Shown here: piece by piece, positions 8,100-16,555 of the stretch
How the letters are laid out: every line of letters begins with the position of its first letter
How positions within the stretch are numbered: the stretch's first letter is position 1
Source: Roseibium aggregatum IAM 12614
GTDB taxonomy: Bacteria; Pseudomonadota; Alphaproteobacteria; Rhizobiales; Stappiaceae
Direction of reading: 5' to 3'
Assembly (NCBI RefSeq): GCF_000168975.1
Contig: NZ_AAUW01000025.1
Location: forward strand, 1 to 64,000
DNA: 64,000 nucleotides
Program-made: the position numbers and the translations under genes
Notes under the pieces: generated by a model
Seen by the model: the letters and a program-made list of their open reading frames with translations, nothing else
The model's database searches: none
Told to the model about the DNA's origin: nothing

Positions 8100-9212
8100 T
8101 TATGCCATGGTTGGTGACAGTCGTGCCCTCTCTGGCAGAACGCCTGTTTCCACGTAGCGCCACAGCACAATGGCAAGCTTGCGGGCCAGTGCGATCAGCA
8201 TAATCCGGCGCATGCGGCCGCCCTGGCCTTGTGTTCGAGTCAGATACCAGCGCGAAAGGGGACTGTCTGGCTGATATTTGATCCAGAGCCAGGCGATCTC
8301 AATCAGAATGCGCCGTGCCCACGCGTTGCCAGCCTTGGAAATGCCTTGGCATTTGGTCACAGTTCCGCTGTCGTATGCGCTCGGTGTCAGGCCAAGATAC
8401 GACGCCAAATGGCGGCGCGATGCGAACGTTCGTGCAAAGACTTCGCGGGCAAGAATGGCGGAGGCTGTTCCGCCGATACCATGAAGCTGCTCAAGATCCA
8501 GTCGCTTCTGTTCGACTGCTGGGGACTGCGCATCGGCTGTGTCGCGCTCCTTCTCGACCTCACGCAGTTGATCTTCGACCATGATCAGGCGGGCATATTC
8601 GCGCTTTAATTCCGCGAGAAGACGTCGTGGGAGCCTGTGTCCCTCCGCTGTCTGGAGTTGGGTGAAGTCAATGCGGTTTCGGCGCTGCCTTGGTTCAACG
8701 TCACGAATGCCCTGGGCAAAGAGCAGCCCCTTGATCCGGTTGACGTGGGCTGTGCGCTCATGGATGAGCCTGTCCCGCTCGCGATGTGACCTGCGTGCGT
8801 CTTCTTCTTCGACGCTCAATATGCGCACTTGCGCGCAGACATGACGTTCCCCGCGATCAAGTGCTGCCAGCGCCCTGAGCATCGCCAAAGCATCGATACG
8901 ATCCGTCTTGACCCGTCGCGCCCGGCGATTGACCTGCAGGCTTGCTGGATCGAGCACGCGAACATCAAAGCCTTGGGCGATCAGAAAGCGGGCAAGCCAG
9001 AAACCGTCATGCCCGGCCTCAAAGCAAATGATCATACGCCCACTGCTGTGTGTAGCGGCCAGTCGTCGAAGAAGCCCCTTCGTGTCACCACCAGAAAGTC
9101 GATGTATCGACGGCTTGTCGCGGTCCGGATGGGCGATGCCGACGATCCAGCTGCGCTTGCTGAGCTCAATCGCTACGTAGGCCGTCGAGTTTGCGTCGTG
9201 ATACTGATCCAT
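8100..9212 (-). CDS. IS110-family DEDD transposase (IS1111 group)
   Basis: A 370-residue recombinase. The RuvC-like N-terminal half shows AIELSKRSW (first acidic residue is Glu here), ICFEAGHDGFWLARFL (second) and VKTDRIDALAML (paired Asp), giving the DEDD set. A coiled-coil linker at about 140-230 follows. The C-terminal transposase-20 domain contains LHGIGGTASAILARE, ASYLGLTPSAYDSG and GISKAGNAWARRILIEIAW, where the Ser is the expected catalytic nucleophile. The length is normal and no frameshift is seen, so the enzyme is probably active. It is transcribed opposite to the host IS3 element. Confidence 0.92.
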   Translation of the reverse strand: MDQYHDANSTAYVAIELSKRSWIVGIAHPDRDKPSIHRLSGGDTKGLLRRLAATHSSGRMIICFEAGHDGFWLARFLIAQGFDVRVLDPASLQVNRRARRVKTDRIDALAMLRALAALDRGERHVCAQVRILSVEEEDARRSHRERDRLIHERTAHVNRIKGLLFAQGIRDVEPRQRRNRIDFTQLQTAEGHRLPRRLLAELKREYARLIMVEDQLREVEKERDTADAQSPAVEQKRLDLEQLHGIGGTASAILAREVFARTFASRRHLASYLGLTPSAYDSGTVTKCQGISKAGNAWARRILIEIAWLWIKYQPDSPLSRWYLTRTQGQGGRMRRIMLIALARKLAIVLWRYVETGVLPERARLSPTMA

Positions 9213-9302
9213 AGTGTGCCTCCCGTATCAAATTAACGCGGTCAGCCTATCCGAGAGCCAGAGCCGCTCTCATAGGATCTTTTTAGCGCAAGGGCTCAAG
9301 AA

Positions 9303-10157
9303 GTGAGCCCGGCAAAGAAGAAGGCGATGATCCGCCGGGACCATCCGGATCTGAGCATCAGTCAGCAATGCAAATTGGTGAAGTTGAGCCGTGCGGCGTT
9401 CTACTACATGCCAGTCGGGGTCAGCGGGGCAACGCTGGAATTGATGAAGGCCATCGACCGGGCCTTCACCAAATATCCGTTTTTTGGAAGCCGACAGATT
9501 GCTGCCTATCTGCGCCGCGACGGTATCGTGGTCGGCCGCCATCGGGTTCGCCGTCTGATGGCGAAGATGGGACTGGAAGCGATCTACAAACGGCCGAGAA
9601 CCAGCCAACCGCATCCGCAGCACAAGGTTTATCCCTATCTGCTGCGGGGCATGACGATCGGCCGGCCGAACCAGGTCTGGTGTTCGGACATCACGTTCAT
9701 CCCCGTGAAGCACGGTTTTCTGTATCTGGTTGCGATTATGGATTGGGCGACACGGAAAGTTCTGAGCTGGCGGCTGTCGAATACGATGCACGCCGACTTC
9801 TGCGTCGAAGCCTTGAACGAGGCTATCGCCCGGTTCGGACCGCCGGAGATCATGAATACCGATCAGGGATCTCAGTTCACTGGATCGGCCTGGATCACCA
9901 CGCTGACCGAAGCTGGCATACGCATCTCGATGGACGGGCGTGGCCGGTGCATGGACAACATCTTCATCGAACGGCTGTGGCGATCCTTGAAGCAGGAAGC
10001 GGTTTATCTCGAAGACCTGACCGACGGCTTCAAGGCGCACGGTGTCATTCGTAACTGGATGAAATTTTACAACACCGAACGGCCTCATTCAGCCCTTGAG
10101 CACAAAACCCCGAGGGAGGCATATTGGGCTGACAGAAACCTGAAATTGGCGGCATGA
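9303..10157 (+). CDS. IS3-family transposase OrfB
   Basis: A 284-residue DDE integrase. The catalytic Asp in WCSDITFIP, the second Asp in EIMNTDQGSQFTG and the Glu in NIFIERLWRSLKQEAVY are all present, and it ends in the usual FYNTERPHSALEHKTP block. The start used is the GTG at 9303, overlapping the restored orfA tail in the frame expected for programmed frameshifting. The frame is intact, but orfA is interrupted upstream, so the element is probably immobile unless helped in trans. Confidence 0.9.
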   Translation: MSPAKKKAMIRRDHPDLSISQQCKLVKLSRAAFYYMPVGVSGATLELMKAIDRAFTKYPFFGSRQIAAYLRRDGIVVGRHRVRRLMAKMGLEAIYKRPRTSQPHPQHKVYPYLLRGMTIGRPNQVWCSDITFIPVKHGFLYLVAIMDWATRKVLSWRLSNTMHADFCVEALNEAIARFGPPEIMNTDQGSQFTGSAWITTLTEAGIRISMDGRGRCMDNIFIERLWRSLKQEAVYLEDLTDGFKAHGVIRNWMKFYNTERPHSALEHKTPREAYWADRNLKLAA

Positions 10158-10390
10158 AAACCAACCTGGATACACCTTAAACAAGCCGCTGACCTGTCCG
10201 GAAAACCAGGACCACTTCATTCGTCCGCTGACCGCGTTGGCTTACGCTTGTGGTGGAATCGCACCACCGTGCGCAACCCGCCTTTTCAGCAAAGGCAATC
10301 GCTCCAATCGAATGAACCTACATAGAGTGGACATACTCTAGACACCAATGAGCTTATCGGAGAAATGACGCTTGTAGCCAACTGGGATGA

Positions 10391-13186
10391 TCAGCAGGGG
10401 AAAAAAATGTAGTCGCGTCTAATGAAGAATGCCCGCTCGTATTTAACCAGATGCTTGATTAAATCCCCGGACGGCACACCGCCCTCATTGCTCTCCAGTG
10501 GGTCCGCTACAGTGCCCGCCGCCGAGGAAAAAGTCAGACAGGCGGCCAACTTGTTCAGGCTGCGCGGCTTTGCTGCGAACAGCCAGGCTAAAGGTCCGTT
10601 GAGTGTCATTAGGTCAGACGCGCAGATTTTGTCCGGATCGGTAGGCAAGCCCGACAAGCCACCAAATGGCCAATAGCCACGCTTGCTTAACACCGCAATT
10701 CCCGGATAGACAACAAGGTCAGCTTCATGCGGATCCTGCAGGCTGCGTAAATCTTCGACCGAATGGCTCGCCACGTCGGGATCCTTGCTGAGCGGAACGC
10801 AGACAGCGTCGGCACCGCCGAGTCCGATGTCTGCCAAGTCAGCAACGAAACGCACGACCCGCTGCCTCGAATCCGTGCCACCAACTTTATATCCCTCTCC
10901 CGACTCCAGTTTGCATTCGTCCAACTCTTGGAACGAATTCACGGAGTACTCGATGTCTTCCACGTAATCCGGAACCAGATCGGCACAATGCAGATGAAGC
11001 CCACCCTTATCCTGAAGAGCTTGCCCGATGATGTGGCGCGTGAGTACCTTTACCGCAGCGTTTGGTCTTTCTGAACTGCAATCTCGCTCGAACAGTTCTT
11101 TGTACTGAACCTTTGGAAAGGCATCGAGTTTCCCCCCGATGGTGGCATCCCGAATCACAAAACCGTTTTCTTTTGCGACGTTGTTGGCGTGCTGGTAGGC
11201 TTTGTAGCAATTTTCGAGTTTCGGTAAATGCCACTTCTTTCCTCTTCCAAAGTAATTTGGATGAAAATGATTTGGATCATCTTCATTGGAAAGAATGGAG
11301 TTGGCTTTTATTTCGGAGTCCTTAGGAACCTTGTAATCGAAATCGACGCCAATTAGAATAATGTCCTTGAAACCAAGAAACTTGGCAATCTGGAAGTTCA
11401 GATATGTGACAGTCTGACCGACGTAGGCTGTCTTGGAGATATCAAAACTGAATCTGGGTTCGCAGAAGTACTTGCTGCTCTTGTAGTAGAACTCCCAATT
11501 CACCGGCAGGAAAAAGTGATTTTCGCGCTCTCCCACTGCTTCTCTATATTTGTTTGGAAAAAATTTGTACTTGCAATCTAGTGCGCGAATCTCCGGCAGG
11601 TTGTCATCAACGACGTGATTGTCCTCCACTGCATAGAACGTTGGCCTGAAATTTGCGATCTGTTCAAGAAGGTAGACACCATTAACGCCGAAAGTATATT
11701 CGTTACGCAGCTGCCACAGGTCTGTTTTGTTGAGCGACGGTCCGTTTCCGATGATGAAACATCGGTGTGAACTGAAACGGTCCCGCAAGGACTCAAGGCG
11801 ATGCCGGTCTTTTTCAGGGATCTTTTCCTGTTGGGAGGCTGCATATTTTCCCGTCTTGAAACCTCCCGTATTTCGATCCTGGTCTAGAAGAACGCTTTTT
11901 TCTTCATAGATTTCAAGATTGACACGCGCCGGGTATTTTCTGCCGGAGGCTTCGCTGTTTTCGGTAAAGACTTCTCTCGCCAATCGTTCGATGTCTTCAT
12001 TCGCCTTAAGACCGGGAAGCGCGTGAACCATAGCCGCCATGAAACGCTGCTCATGTATTGGCAAGCCACTCATCCTCGTGACGTATTTTTCCCGATCCTT
12101 CAGGTAAATACGCTGGCAAGCTTGTTTTATCGCGGTAAGTTTCTCAACCGTACCTGTCGGTTTGTCTGTGAGCGAAAACCTGAGGTCCTCGTAAAGAACC
12201 CGTTTCAAGTACAAATTCGGGAATTGCTCCCAATGGTGTTTTGCGTAAAGGTGTGCAAACGCACGGTATTTAAGCACACTGAAGGCGTGCCGCTGGTCAG
12301 ATGCAACCCTTTTCGAATGGCGCTGGTCAGTGCGGTGCAACAGAACATTTTCCGTATCGACGTAATTACTGTAACCCGCTTTTTGCGCCCGGATTGCAAA
12401 GTCGCTGTCCTCGAACCCATAAGGATCGAACAATTCGTCCAATTCGCCGATTTCCTCAACCAGACCTATTCCGAAGAACTGACAACATCCTGGAATATTT
12501 GAGACGACGATTTCGGTTTGGGCAGCATCAAAAAAGAGCTGGTGAAAATTAGCCTGCAGCTTAACGGAACTCATCTTCTGATTATTGAAGGAAGGAAATA
12601 CCGTTTCAGTTATCGCAGCAGAGATGAATTCCATGTTGAAGTAAGCGAAATCGTAGTCAGCGACCATGCCAGCATGATCAACGAACTCGTGACTGAATTT
12701 GCTCTGGATGGCCTTCTTGATTTCCGTCGAGGCAGGTAACTTCCGACCGGCTTCCAGATCCTGCAGGAGTGCAGGCTGCTTGAATCGCTCCAGGCGTTTA
12801 CAGACTTCCGGATAGTTAAGCACAACCGGACCGACAATGCCCGGCTTCTCCATTCTTCCGTAGAAGTCTTTTATTCGTCCAAGGTAATCCGAAGGAAGGA
12901 TCGTATCGCTATCGAACAGAGCAATTGCGTCGAACGCGTATCGGTCTATTTTCGAGAATAAAAAATTCCTGGAACTCGCAACTCCGTATTTTTTGTCTGA
13001 CTGAAAATACTTAATACGGTCGTATTTCGCACAAAAATTCTCAAGTCCGCTATCACTTCCAGAATGCAGGAAAACATAAACCCCGTCATCACTCTCCAAC
13101 TGAGGAAGCAACGACTGAATACAGAGTTTCGCCACTTCCACTTCGTTGGGCATAGCCACAATCAAGACGGCAGTTCTAAGCGGCAT
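10391..13186 (-). CDS. Large bifunctional protein: GT2 glycosyltransferase fused to DUF115/MptE-like domain
   Basis: 931 residues. Residues 1 to about 300 look like a GT-A (GT2) transferase: TAVLIVAMPNEVEVAKLCIQ at the start, a metal-binding FDSDT and a late GFEDSDFAIRAQKAGY motif. The middle (about 300-460) is not recognised. From about residue 467 (CFIIGNGPSLNKTDLWQLRN) through IILIGVDFDYKVP and FHPNYFG it matches the DUF115 / 6-hydroxymethylpterin-diphosphokinase-like fold, a Rossmann-type domain common in surface-glycan and flagellin-glycosylation loci. The last 200 residues are unassigned. It probably elongates the polysaccharide; donor and acceptor are unknown. It is transcribed toward the IS nest, away from the kps genes. 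Confidence 0.7.
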   Translation of the reverse strand: MPLRTAVLIVAMPNEVEVAKLCIQSLLPQLESDDGVYVFLHSGSDSGLENFCAKYDRIKYFQSDKKYGVASSRNFLFSKIDRYAFDAIALFDSDTILPSDYLGRIKDFYGRMEKPGIVGPVVLNYPEVCKRLERFKQPALLQDLEAGRKLPASTEIKKAIQSKFSHEFVDHAGMVADYDFAYFNMEFISAAITETVFPSFNNQKMSSVKLQANFHQLFFDAAQTEIVVSNIPGCCQFFGIGLVEEIGELDELFDPYGFEDSDFAIRAQKAGYSNYVDTENVLLHRTDQRHSKRVASDQRHAFSVLKYRAFAHLYAKHHWEQFPNLYLKRVLYEDLRFSLTDKPTGTVEKLTAIKQACQRIYLKDREKYVTRMSGLPIHEQRFMAAMVHALPGLKANEDIERLAREVFTENSEASGRKYPARVNLEIYEEKSVLLDQDRNTGGFKTGKYAASQQEKIPEKDRHRLESLRDRFSSHRCFIIGNGPSLNKTDLWQLRNEYTFGVNGVYLLEQIANFRPTFYAVEDNHVVDDNLPEIRALDCKYKFFPNKYREAVGERENHFFLPVNWEFYYKSSKYFCEPRFSFDISKTAYVGQTVTYLNFQIAKFLGFKDIILIGVDFDYKVPKDSEIKANSILSNEDDPNHFHPNYFGRGKKWHLPKLENCYKAYQHANNVAKENGFVIRDATIGGKLDAFPKVQYKELFERDCSSERPNAAVKVLTRHIIGQALQDKGGLHLHCADLVPDYVEDIEYSVNSFQELDECKLESGEGYKVGGTDSRQRVVRFVADLADIGLGGADAVCVPLSKDPDVASHSVEDLRSLQDPHEADLVVYPGIAVLSKRGYWPFGGLSGLPTDPDKICASDLMTLNGPLAWLFAAKPRSLNKLAACLTFSSAAGTVADPLESNEGGVPSGDLIKHLVKYERAFFIRRDYIFFPC

Positions 13187-13271
13187 CTAAATCACCATTT
13201 GAGGATAGAAGTGTTGAGAAACTGAATAGGAGAGCATTGTCCGGGACGGCATCGCTCTCAATTGCCTGCAG

Positions 13272-13694
13272 CTAAAATTCATTGTGCTTTTTTTTAGATC
13301 CCGTGACCAGATTCAGCACAGGCAATTTCTTTACGGCTTCAACCACGTCCGAAACGCTGGGAACGTTCAGTCTCTTTGCTTTTGCCAGTTTCTGACGCAG
13401 CTTTGCATTCTGCGCCTGCAGGTCCCGTGCAATTAAATGTTTGCGCTCGTTCTCGCGCTCTGCGGTCACGAGCTGTTTCAAGGCAGCTTCTTCGCGCTCT
13501 CTCGCCAACAGAAGTTGCTTTGCAACTTCATCGAATGAATCATCAAATCCGATGGAGCTGTAGATGCCGATCATTCTTGAATAATTGTCCCGAATATCCT
13601 CCTCAATTTGATCTTCAAATTTATCAATTAACTCTTTACGTTTCTCTTCTTGTATACTTCTTACTTCGGAAAGAAAACTATAGTAGCGGCTCAT
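13272..13694 (-). CDS. Small coiled-coil protein, unknown function
   Basis: 140 residues with no recognised family. About residues 60-115 are rich in Glu, Lys, Arg, Ala and Leu in heptad-like order (LLLAREREEAALKQLVTAER), predicting a coiled coil; the end is basic (GSKKKHNEF). There is no signal peptide or membrane helix. It lies between two very large glycosyltransferase genes on the same strand, so a scaffolding or length-control role is possible, but that is guesswork. Confidence 0.5.
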   Translation of the reverse strand: MSRYYSFLSEVRSIQEEKRKELIDKFEDQIEEDIRDNYSRMIGIYSSIGFDDSFDEVAKQLLLAREREEAALKQLVTAERENERKHLIARDLQAQNAKLRQKLAKAKRLNVPSVSDVVEAVKKLPVLNLVTGSKKKHNEF

Positions 13695-14019
13695 TTCTTA
13701 CACCGGTTTATTGGGAATGGACAGGATCTCAATGATAGGCATTTGATTTCTCTTACCACTATTGAAAGAAGTCAGGCAAGTGTCGCGTCCGTACCCGCGG
13801 GACGCTATCTGGGCTGCTCTCCTGGAGTTTTCCTCGCTTTGAACCGCGGTTGTTCCGATCGCAACTGAAGGAAACAGACCAAATACAAAAGAACTCGATG
13901 TTCCGGTCAGTAGATCAGCCTATACTTGTCCGTGGGAACAGTAGTAAAAACGGAACCACAGTAACGAGATTGAAGGCAGGCCAACGGAGACTAATCGAAA
14001 CGGGCCTTCGTCGGTTCGC
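13695..14019. other. Intergenic region without recognised features
   Basis: 325 bases between the coiled-coil gene and the GT61 gene, both on the minus strand. No reading frame with support, IS end, RNA gene or clear terminator was seen. A promoter for the coiled-coil gene is likely here. Confidence 0.35.
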
Positions 14020-16044
14020 TCAGCAAGCTTCTAACTGGTCTAGTCCATCAGCGACGATGTCCTCATCGATGAGCCAGGAGCTCATGTCTGTGCGCATCGA
14101 GAACGACTGTCCTCCAACCGCAAGCAGCTCAAGTTTTCTGTGCGCTGTTATCGTAAAATGATGCCGGATTACACGCATTAACTCAGGGTAAAAAAAACAG
14201 CAAACTTTTGCCTGCTCCCGCATAAATACGATCCCTCCCAGCGCGCTGCCATGCGGCGCCGCAATAGACTCTGCATTTCGGAACAGCGAAATCTCATCCG
14301 CGACTGACAGATGGGCGAATTCAACCGGGCGATAATCCCGTTTATCCAATTGCTGCAGGATGCGATCTTCGTTTATCCAGCGCCGACGGCCGCTACGCAC
14401 TTGCCTCGCCGCATATATCCGTTTCGGGAAGGCGGAAGTATCGACCTTCATTGAAGCCAATGCGCGGTCGGCAATGGTGTCATAGAGATCGAAGACCTCG
14501 GGAGCGATATAGTCATACATTCGCGCCGGCCTGCTCGGCACAAGCAACATATCGCCGTCGACCCATTCTTCCGGTCCGAGTTCAATCAGCCGATCCTGGG
14601 AAACTCCGGCGTAATGAAGCATCTCCTTCTGTTTGGCTGACAGCGGCCCTGATATGGCAACCGAAATGCCTCCCAATCCCATGTTTTCCAGATGAGGGAG
14701 CACCCAGAGCTTGCTCAGAACATCAATCAACCAGTGCGAATAAACATGGTGGTAGAGTGCGCCGACCAAAAGGACCGGACCGTCAGTTGTCCTCGACGGC
14801 ACGGGCCTTTTTCGAGGCCGGAAATACCCGGGCTTCCCCGCGACCAGAAACCTTTGGTCGAGAAATCCAATGTAGGCTTGATCCTTGCCTTCGCTCAGCG
14901 GAAAGCTGGGTCCCCAAGTGCTATATTCGCCGGGGTCGACTGGCGGAAGGAACGATTCTTCGAAGATCCTGTTGTCTTGCGTGATTGCCACTCCCATTCC
15001 ATTGAAAATGGCATTGGGCAGGAATGACAGGGACAAGTCCTTGATAAGGAATTCCTGCTGGGTAAGTTGCTCCACCGTCTTGCCGGAGGAGCGCTCCATA
15101 ATGACTTTGGGCTTTGTGCTTGCGATGAATTTATGTTCGGGACGTAGAATAAGACTCGTTGCTTCCTTGACGCGATCGAGGCTGCCGGCGTCGATTTGAT
15201 CAGTTGTCGCGATGTCACGGACACGCCTTATCGGGTAGAAAATCTGATCCACATTGTTGGCATTCACGGGCCTCATGGCGGGATTAACCTTGAGATCGAC
15301 CGTGTTGTCCGAAAAGTTTTTGTAAAAATTCTCGATTATAACCAGTTGGAAGGCGCCGCAATCCAGAGAGTCGGTCACTTCGATATTCTCATTTTTACTT
15401 TTTAAAGCGTCATCGAGGTCTTTAACGTCTCTCGACTTTATTTTCAGAATAACAACTGTCCCGGTATTGGCGGCCGAGGACAGGCGCTGAAGTGTTTCTA
15501 CAATTGCTTTTGCCGGGTTCTTGGTGGACAGAGCTATCACGTGCGCGGTGTATTCACGTTCAAGTGATTGCATCAGTTCCGTTGTGAGACTGTCCACCTT
15601 CCATGAAGTCTCAGAGCTTCCACCGGTCCCGCTTGCAGAGAGACCGGCTGTTTTGTTTCTAAATTTACCGCCAGTTCCCAGCTGAACCAAACTTGAGTGA
15701 AGGTTGGCCAGTTCCGGAGTTAGCGCCTGCCATGTAGAGCAGTCCGAATCCAGTAGAAGGGCGAGGGGCTTCGGTGCCCCAACACCCGAAGATTCGAAGT
15801 CTCGTTGGATGCAGGCAAAATGCAAAACGGCGAAGAATACGGGGTCGATGCGAGAATCTTCCGAAAGCTTGCGCGCGAGCAACTCCCTGTAGAATTTACC
15901 CATTGCATCGCTTCCAAGAGCCGGAAGCATGCGATTGGGTTGTCCGGAAAGAGCTGCAGCCAATCGCTCGATGCCGCGAGACAATGCGCTTTTTTCCGCA
16001 AGATTTCCCTCGCGAAAGCGCTGACAAAATACCTTCAGATCCAC
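14020..16044 (-). CDS. GT61 (DUF563) family glycosyltransferase with long N-terminal extension
   Basis: 674 residues. The C-terminal 320 form the GT61 domain: VLLVGALYHHVYSHWLIDVL (about 415-434), LVPSRPARMYDYIAPEVF, KRIYAARQVRSGRRRWINED, and FRNAESIAAPHGSALGGIVF, the usual 'PHGAxL' active-site block. The first 330 residues are not recognised and end in a mixed segment with acidic and Ser-rich stretches. GT61 enzymes transfer pentoses or amino sugars to surface glycans. The start codon is GTG, with AAGGG 11 bases upstream. It is 13 bases downstream of the cupin gene, so same transcript. Confidence 0.75.
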   Translation of the reverse strand: MDLKVFCQRFREGNLAEKSALSRGIERLAAALSGQPNRMLPALGSDAMGKFYRELLARKLSEDSRIDPVFFAVLHFACIQRDFESSGVGAPKPLALLLDSDCSTWQALTPELANLHSSLVQLGTGGKFRNKTAGLSASGTGGSSETSWKVDSLTTELMQSLEREYTAHVIALSTKNPAKAIVETLQRLSSAANTGTVVILKIKSRDVKDLDDALKSKNENIEVTDSLDCGAFQLVIIENFYKNFSDNTVDLKVNPAMRPVNANNVDQIFYPIRRVRDIATTDQIDAGSLDRVKEATSLILRPEHKFIASTKPKVIMERSSGKTVEQLTQQEFLIKDLSLSFLPNAIFNGMGVAITQDNRIFEESFLPPVDPGEYSTWGPSFPLSEGKDQAYIGFLDQRFLVAGKPGYFRPRKRPVPSRTTDGPVLLVGALYHHVYSHWLIDVLSKLWVLPHLENMGLGGISVAISGPLSAKQKEMLHYAGVSQDRLIELGPEEWVDGDMLLVPSRPARMYDYIAPEVFDLYDTIADRALASMKVDTSAFPKRIYAARQVRSGRRRWINEDRILQQLDKRDYRPVEFAHLSVADEISLFRNAESIAAPHGSALGGIVFMREQAKVCCFFYPELMRVIRHHFTITAHRKLELLAVGGQSFSMRTDMSSWLIDEDIVADGLDQLEAC

Positions 16045-16057
16045 GCGAAACAGCCCT

Positions 16058-16471
16058 TTACAGTTTTGTCAGGTCTGGAACACGGATAACATCTTCCTCG
16101 TAGTCGTCCTTGTCTCGTGAGTGCTTGGAGACAACGATGAACGTCGTATCTTCAAGAAACTCCATTGCATGCTCGACCATTGGAGGTGAATAAAAAACGC
16201 TTCCAGTTTCAAAAATTTCTGTTGTCGGCTTTTCATCACTGCCGACGGGGCGATGATAATACTTTATCTTGCCTGAAATTACGTAGCTATAATGCCAATC
16301 GGACTGATGGTAATGATTTGCCCGTATGGCACCTGCTTTCGAGGTTATCAACGCACAGCCGCCCATCTGGGAGTCCAGGATCGGTTGAATTGTTCCCCGC
16401 GCGTCAACGAAGGGCGGGATCGCCTCACATGCTGCCTTATCGGGTGATTTCAGACGCGGTGTTGTCGCCAT
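16058..16471 (-). CDS. Cupin-fold sugar-modifying protein (WxcM/3,5-epimerase-like)
   Basis: 137 residues forming one jelly-roll cupin. IPPFVDARGTIQPILD at the start is the typical opening of nucleotide-sugar epimerase/isomerase cupins. AIRANHYHQSDWHYSYVISG supplies the His residues of cupin motif 1, and FYSPPMVEHAMEFLEDT motif 2. Family members isomerise or epimerise dTDP/UDP-4-keto sugars, which fits the neighbouring SDR and glycosyltransferase genes; the substrate cannot be told. AAGGAA lies upstream of the ATG. Confidence 0.7.
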   Translation of the reverse strand: MATTPRLKSPDKAACEAIPPFVDARGTIQPILDSQMGGCALITSKAGAIRANHYHQSDWHYSYVISGKIKYYHRPVGSDEKPTTEIFETGSVFYSPPMVEHAMEFLEDTTFIVVSKHSRDKDDYEEDVIRVPDLTKL

Positions 16472-16555
16472 GACACTTGTTTCCTTTTCTGGAGATTAAA
16501 TCAGCAGCGTGTCTGTTCGTAGCGCTGCGCGTTACGACAGTGCTTTTTCCTGCAT

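Larger units (their letters stand above)
7801..9281 (-). mobile_element. IS1111-group (IS110-family) insertion sequence
   Basis: A DEDD-type IS of about 1.48 kb inserted in orfA of the IS3 element. Target reconstruction needs six T residues; the left side supplies three and the right side five, so exactly one TT dinucleotide is duplicated. That fits the core dinucleotide used by IS110-family recombinases. Near the ends, TATGAGGCCGTTTCTG (from 7802) and TATGAGAGCGGCTCTG (reverse strand, from 9274) form a subterminal inverted repeat matching at 12 of 16 positions. A subterminal repeat together with about 300 non-coding bases on the 3' side of the transposase gene is the arrangement of the IS1111 group. 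Confidence 0.85.
7481..10219 (+). mobile_element. IS3-family element, interrupted by an IS1111-group element
   Basis: Terminal inverted repeats of 27 bases lie at 7481-7507 and 10193-10219 (TGAAGTGGTCC[C/T]GG.., 23 of 27 positions matching). A 3-base target duplication TTC flanks them (7478-7480 and 10220-10222). It carries orfA and orfB of an IS3-type transposase. Without the 1.48-kb insertion inside orfA it would be about 1258 bases long, typical of the family. Confidence 0.9.
7330..10340. mobile_element. MITE-like inverted-repeat element, split by an IS3-family insertion
   Basis: The left end (from 7330) reads CTAGAGCATGTCCGCTCT and the right end, read inward on the other strand from 10340, TAGAGTATGTCCACTCT. 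Similarity continues for roughly 33 bases with about six differences. Identical hexamers GACACC lie just outside both ends (7324-7329 and 10341-10346), as expected for a target duplication. Removing the IS3-family insert and one TTC copy leaves about 270 non-coding bases, the size of a MITE. No transposase of its own is seen; the short open frame at 7360 is not convincing. Confidence 0.6.
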
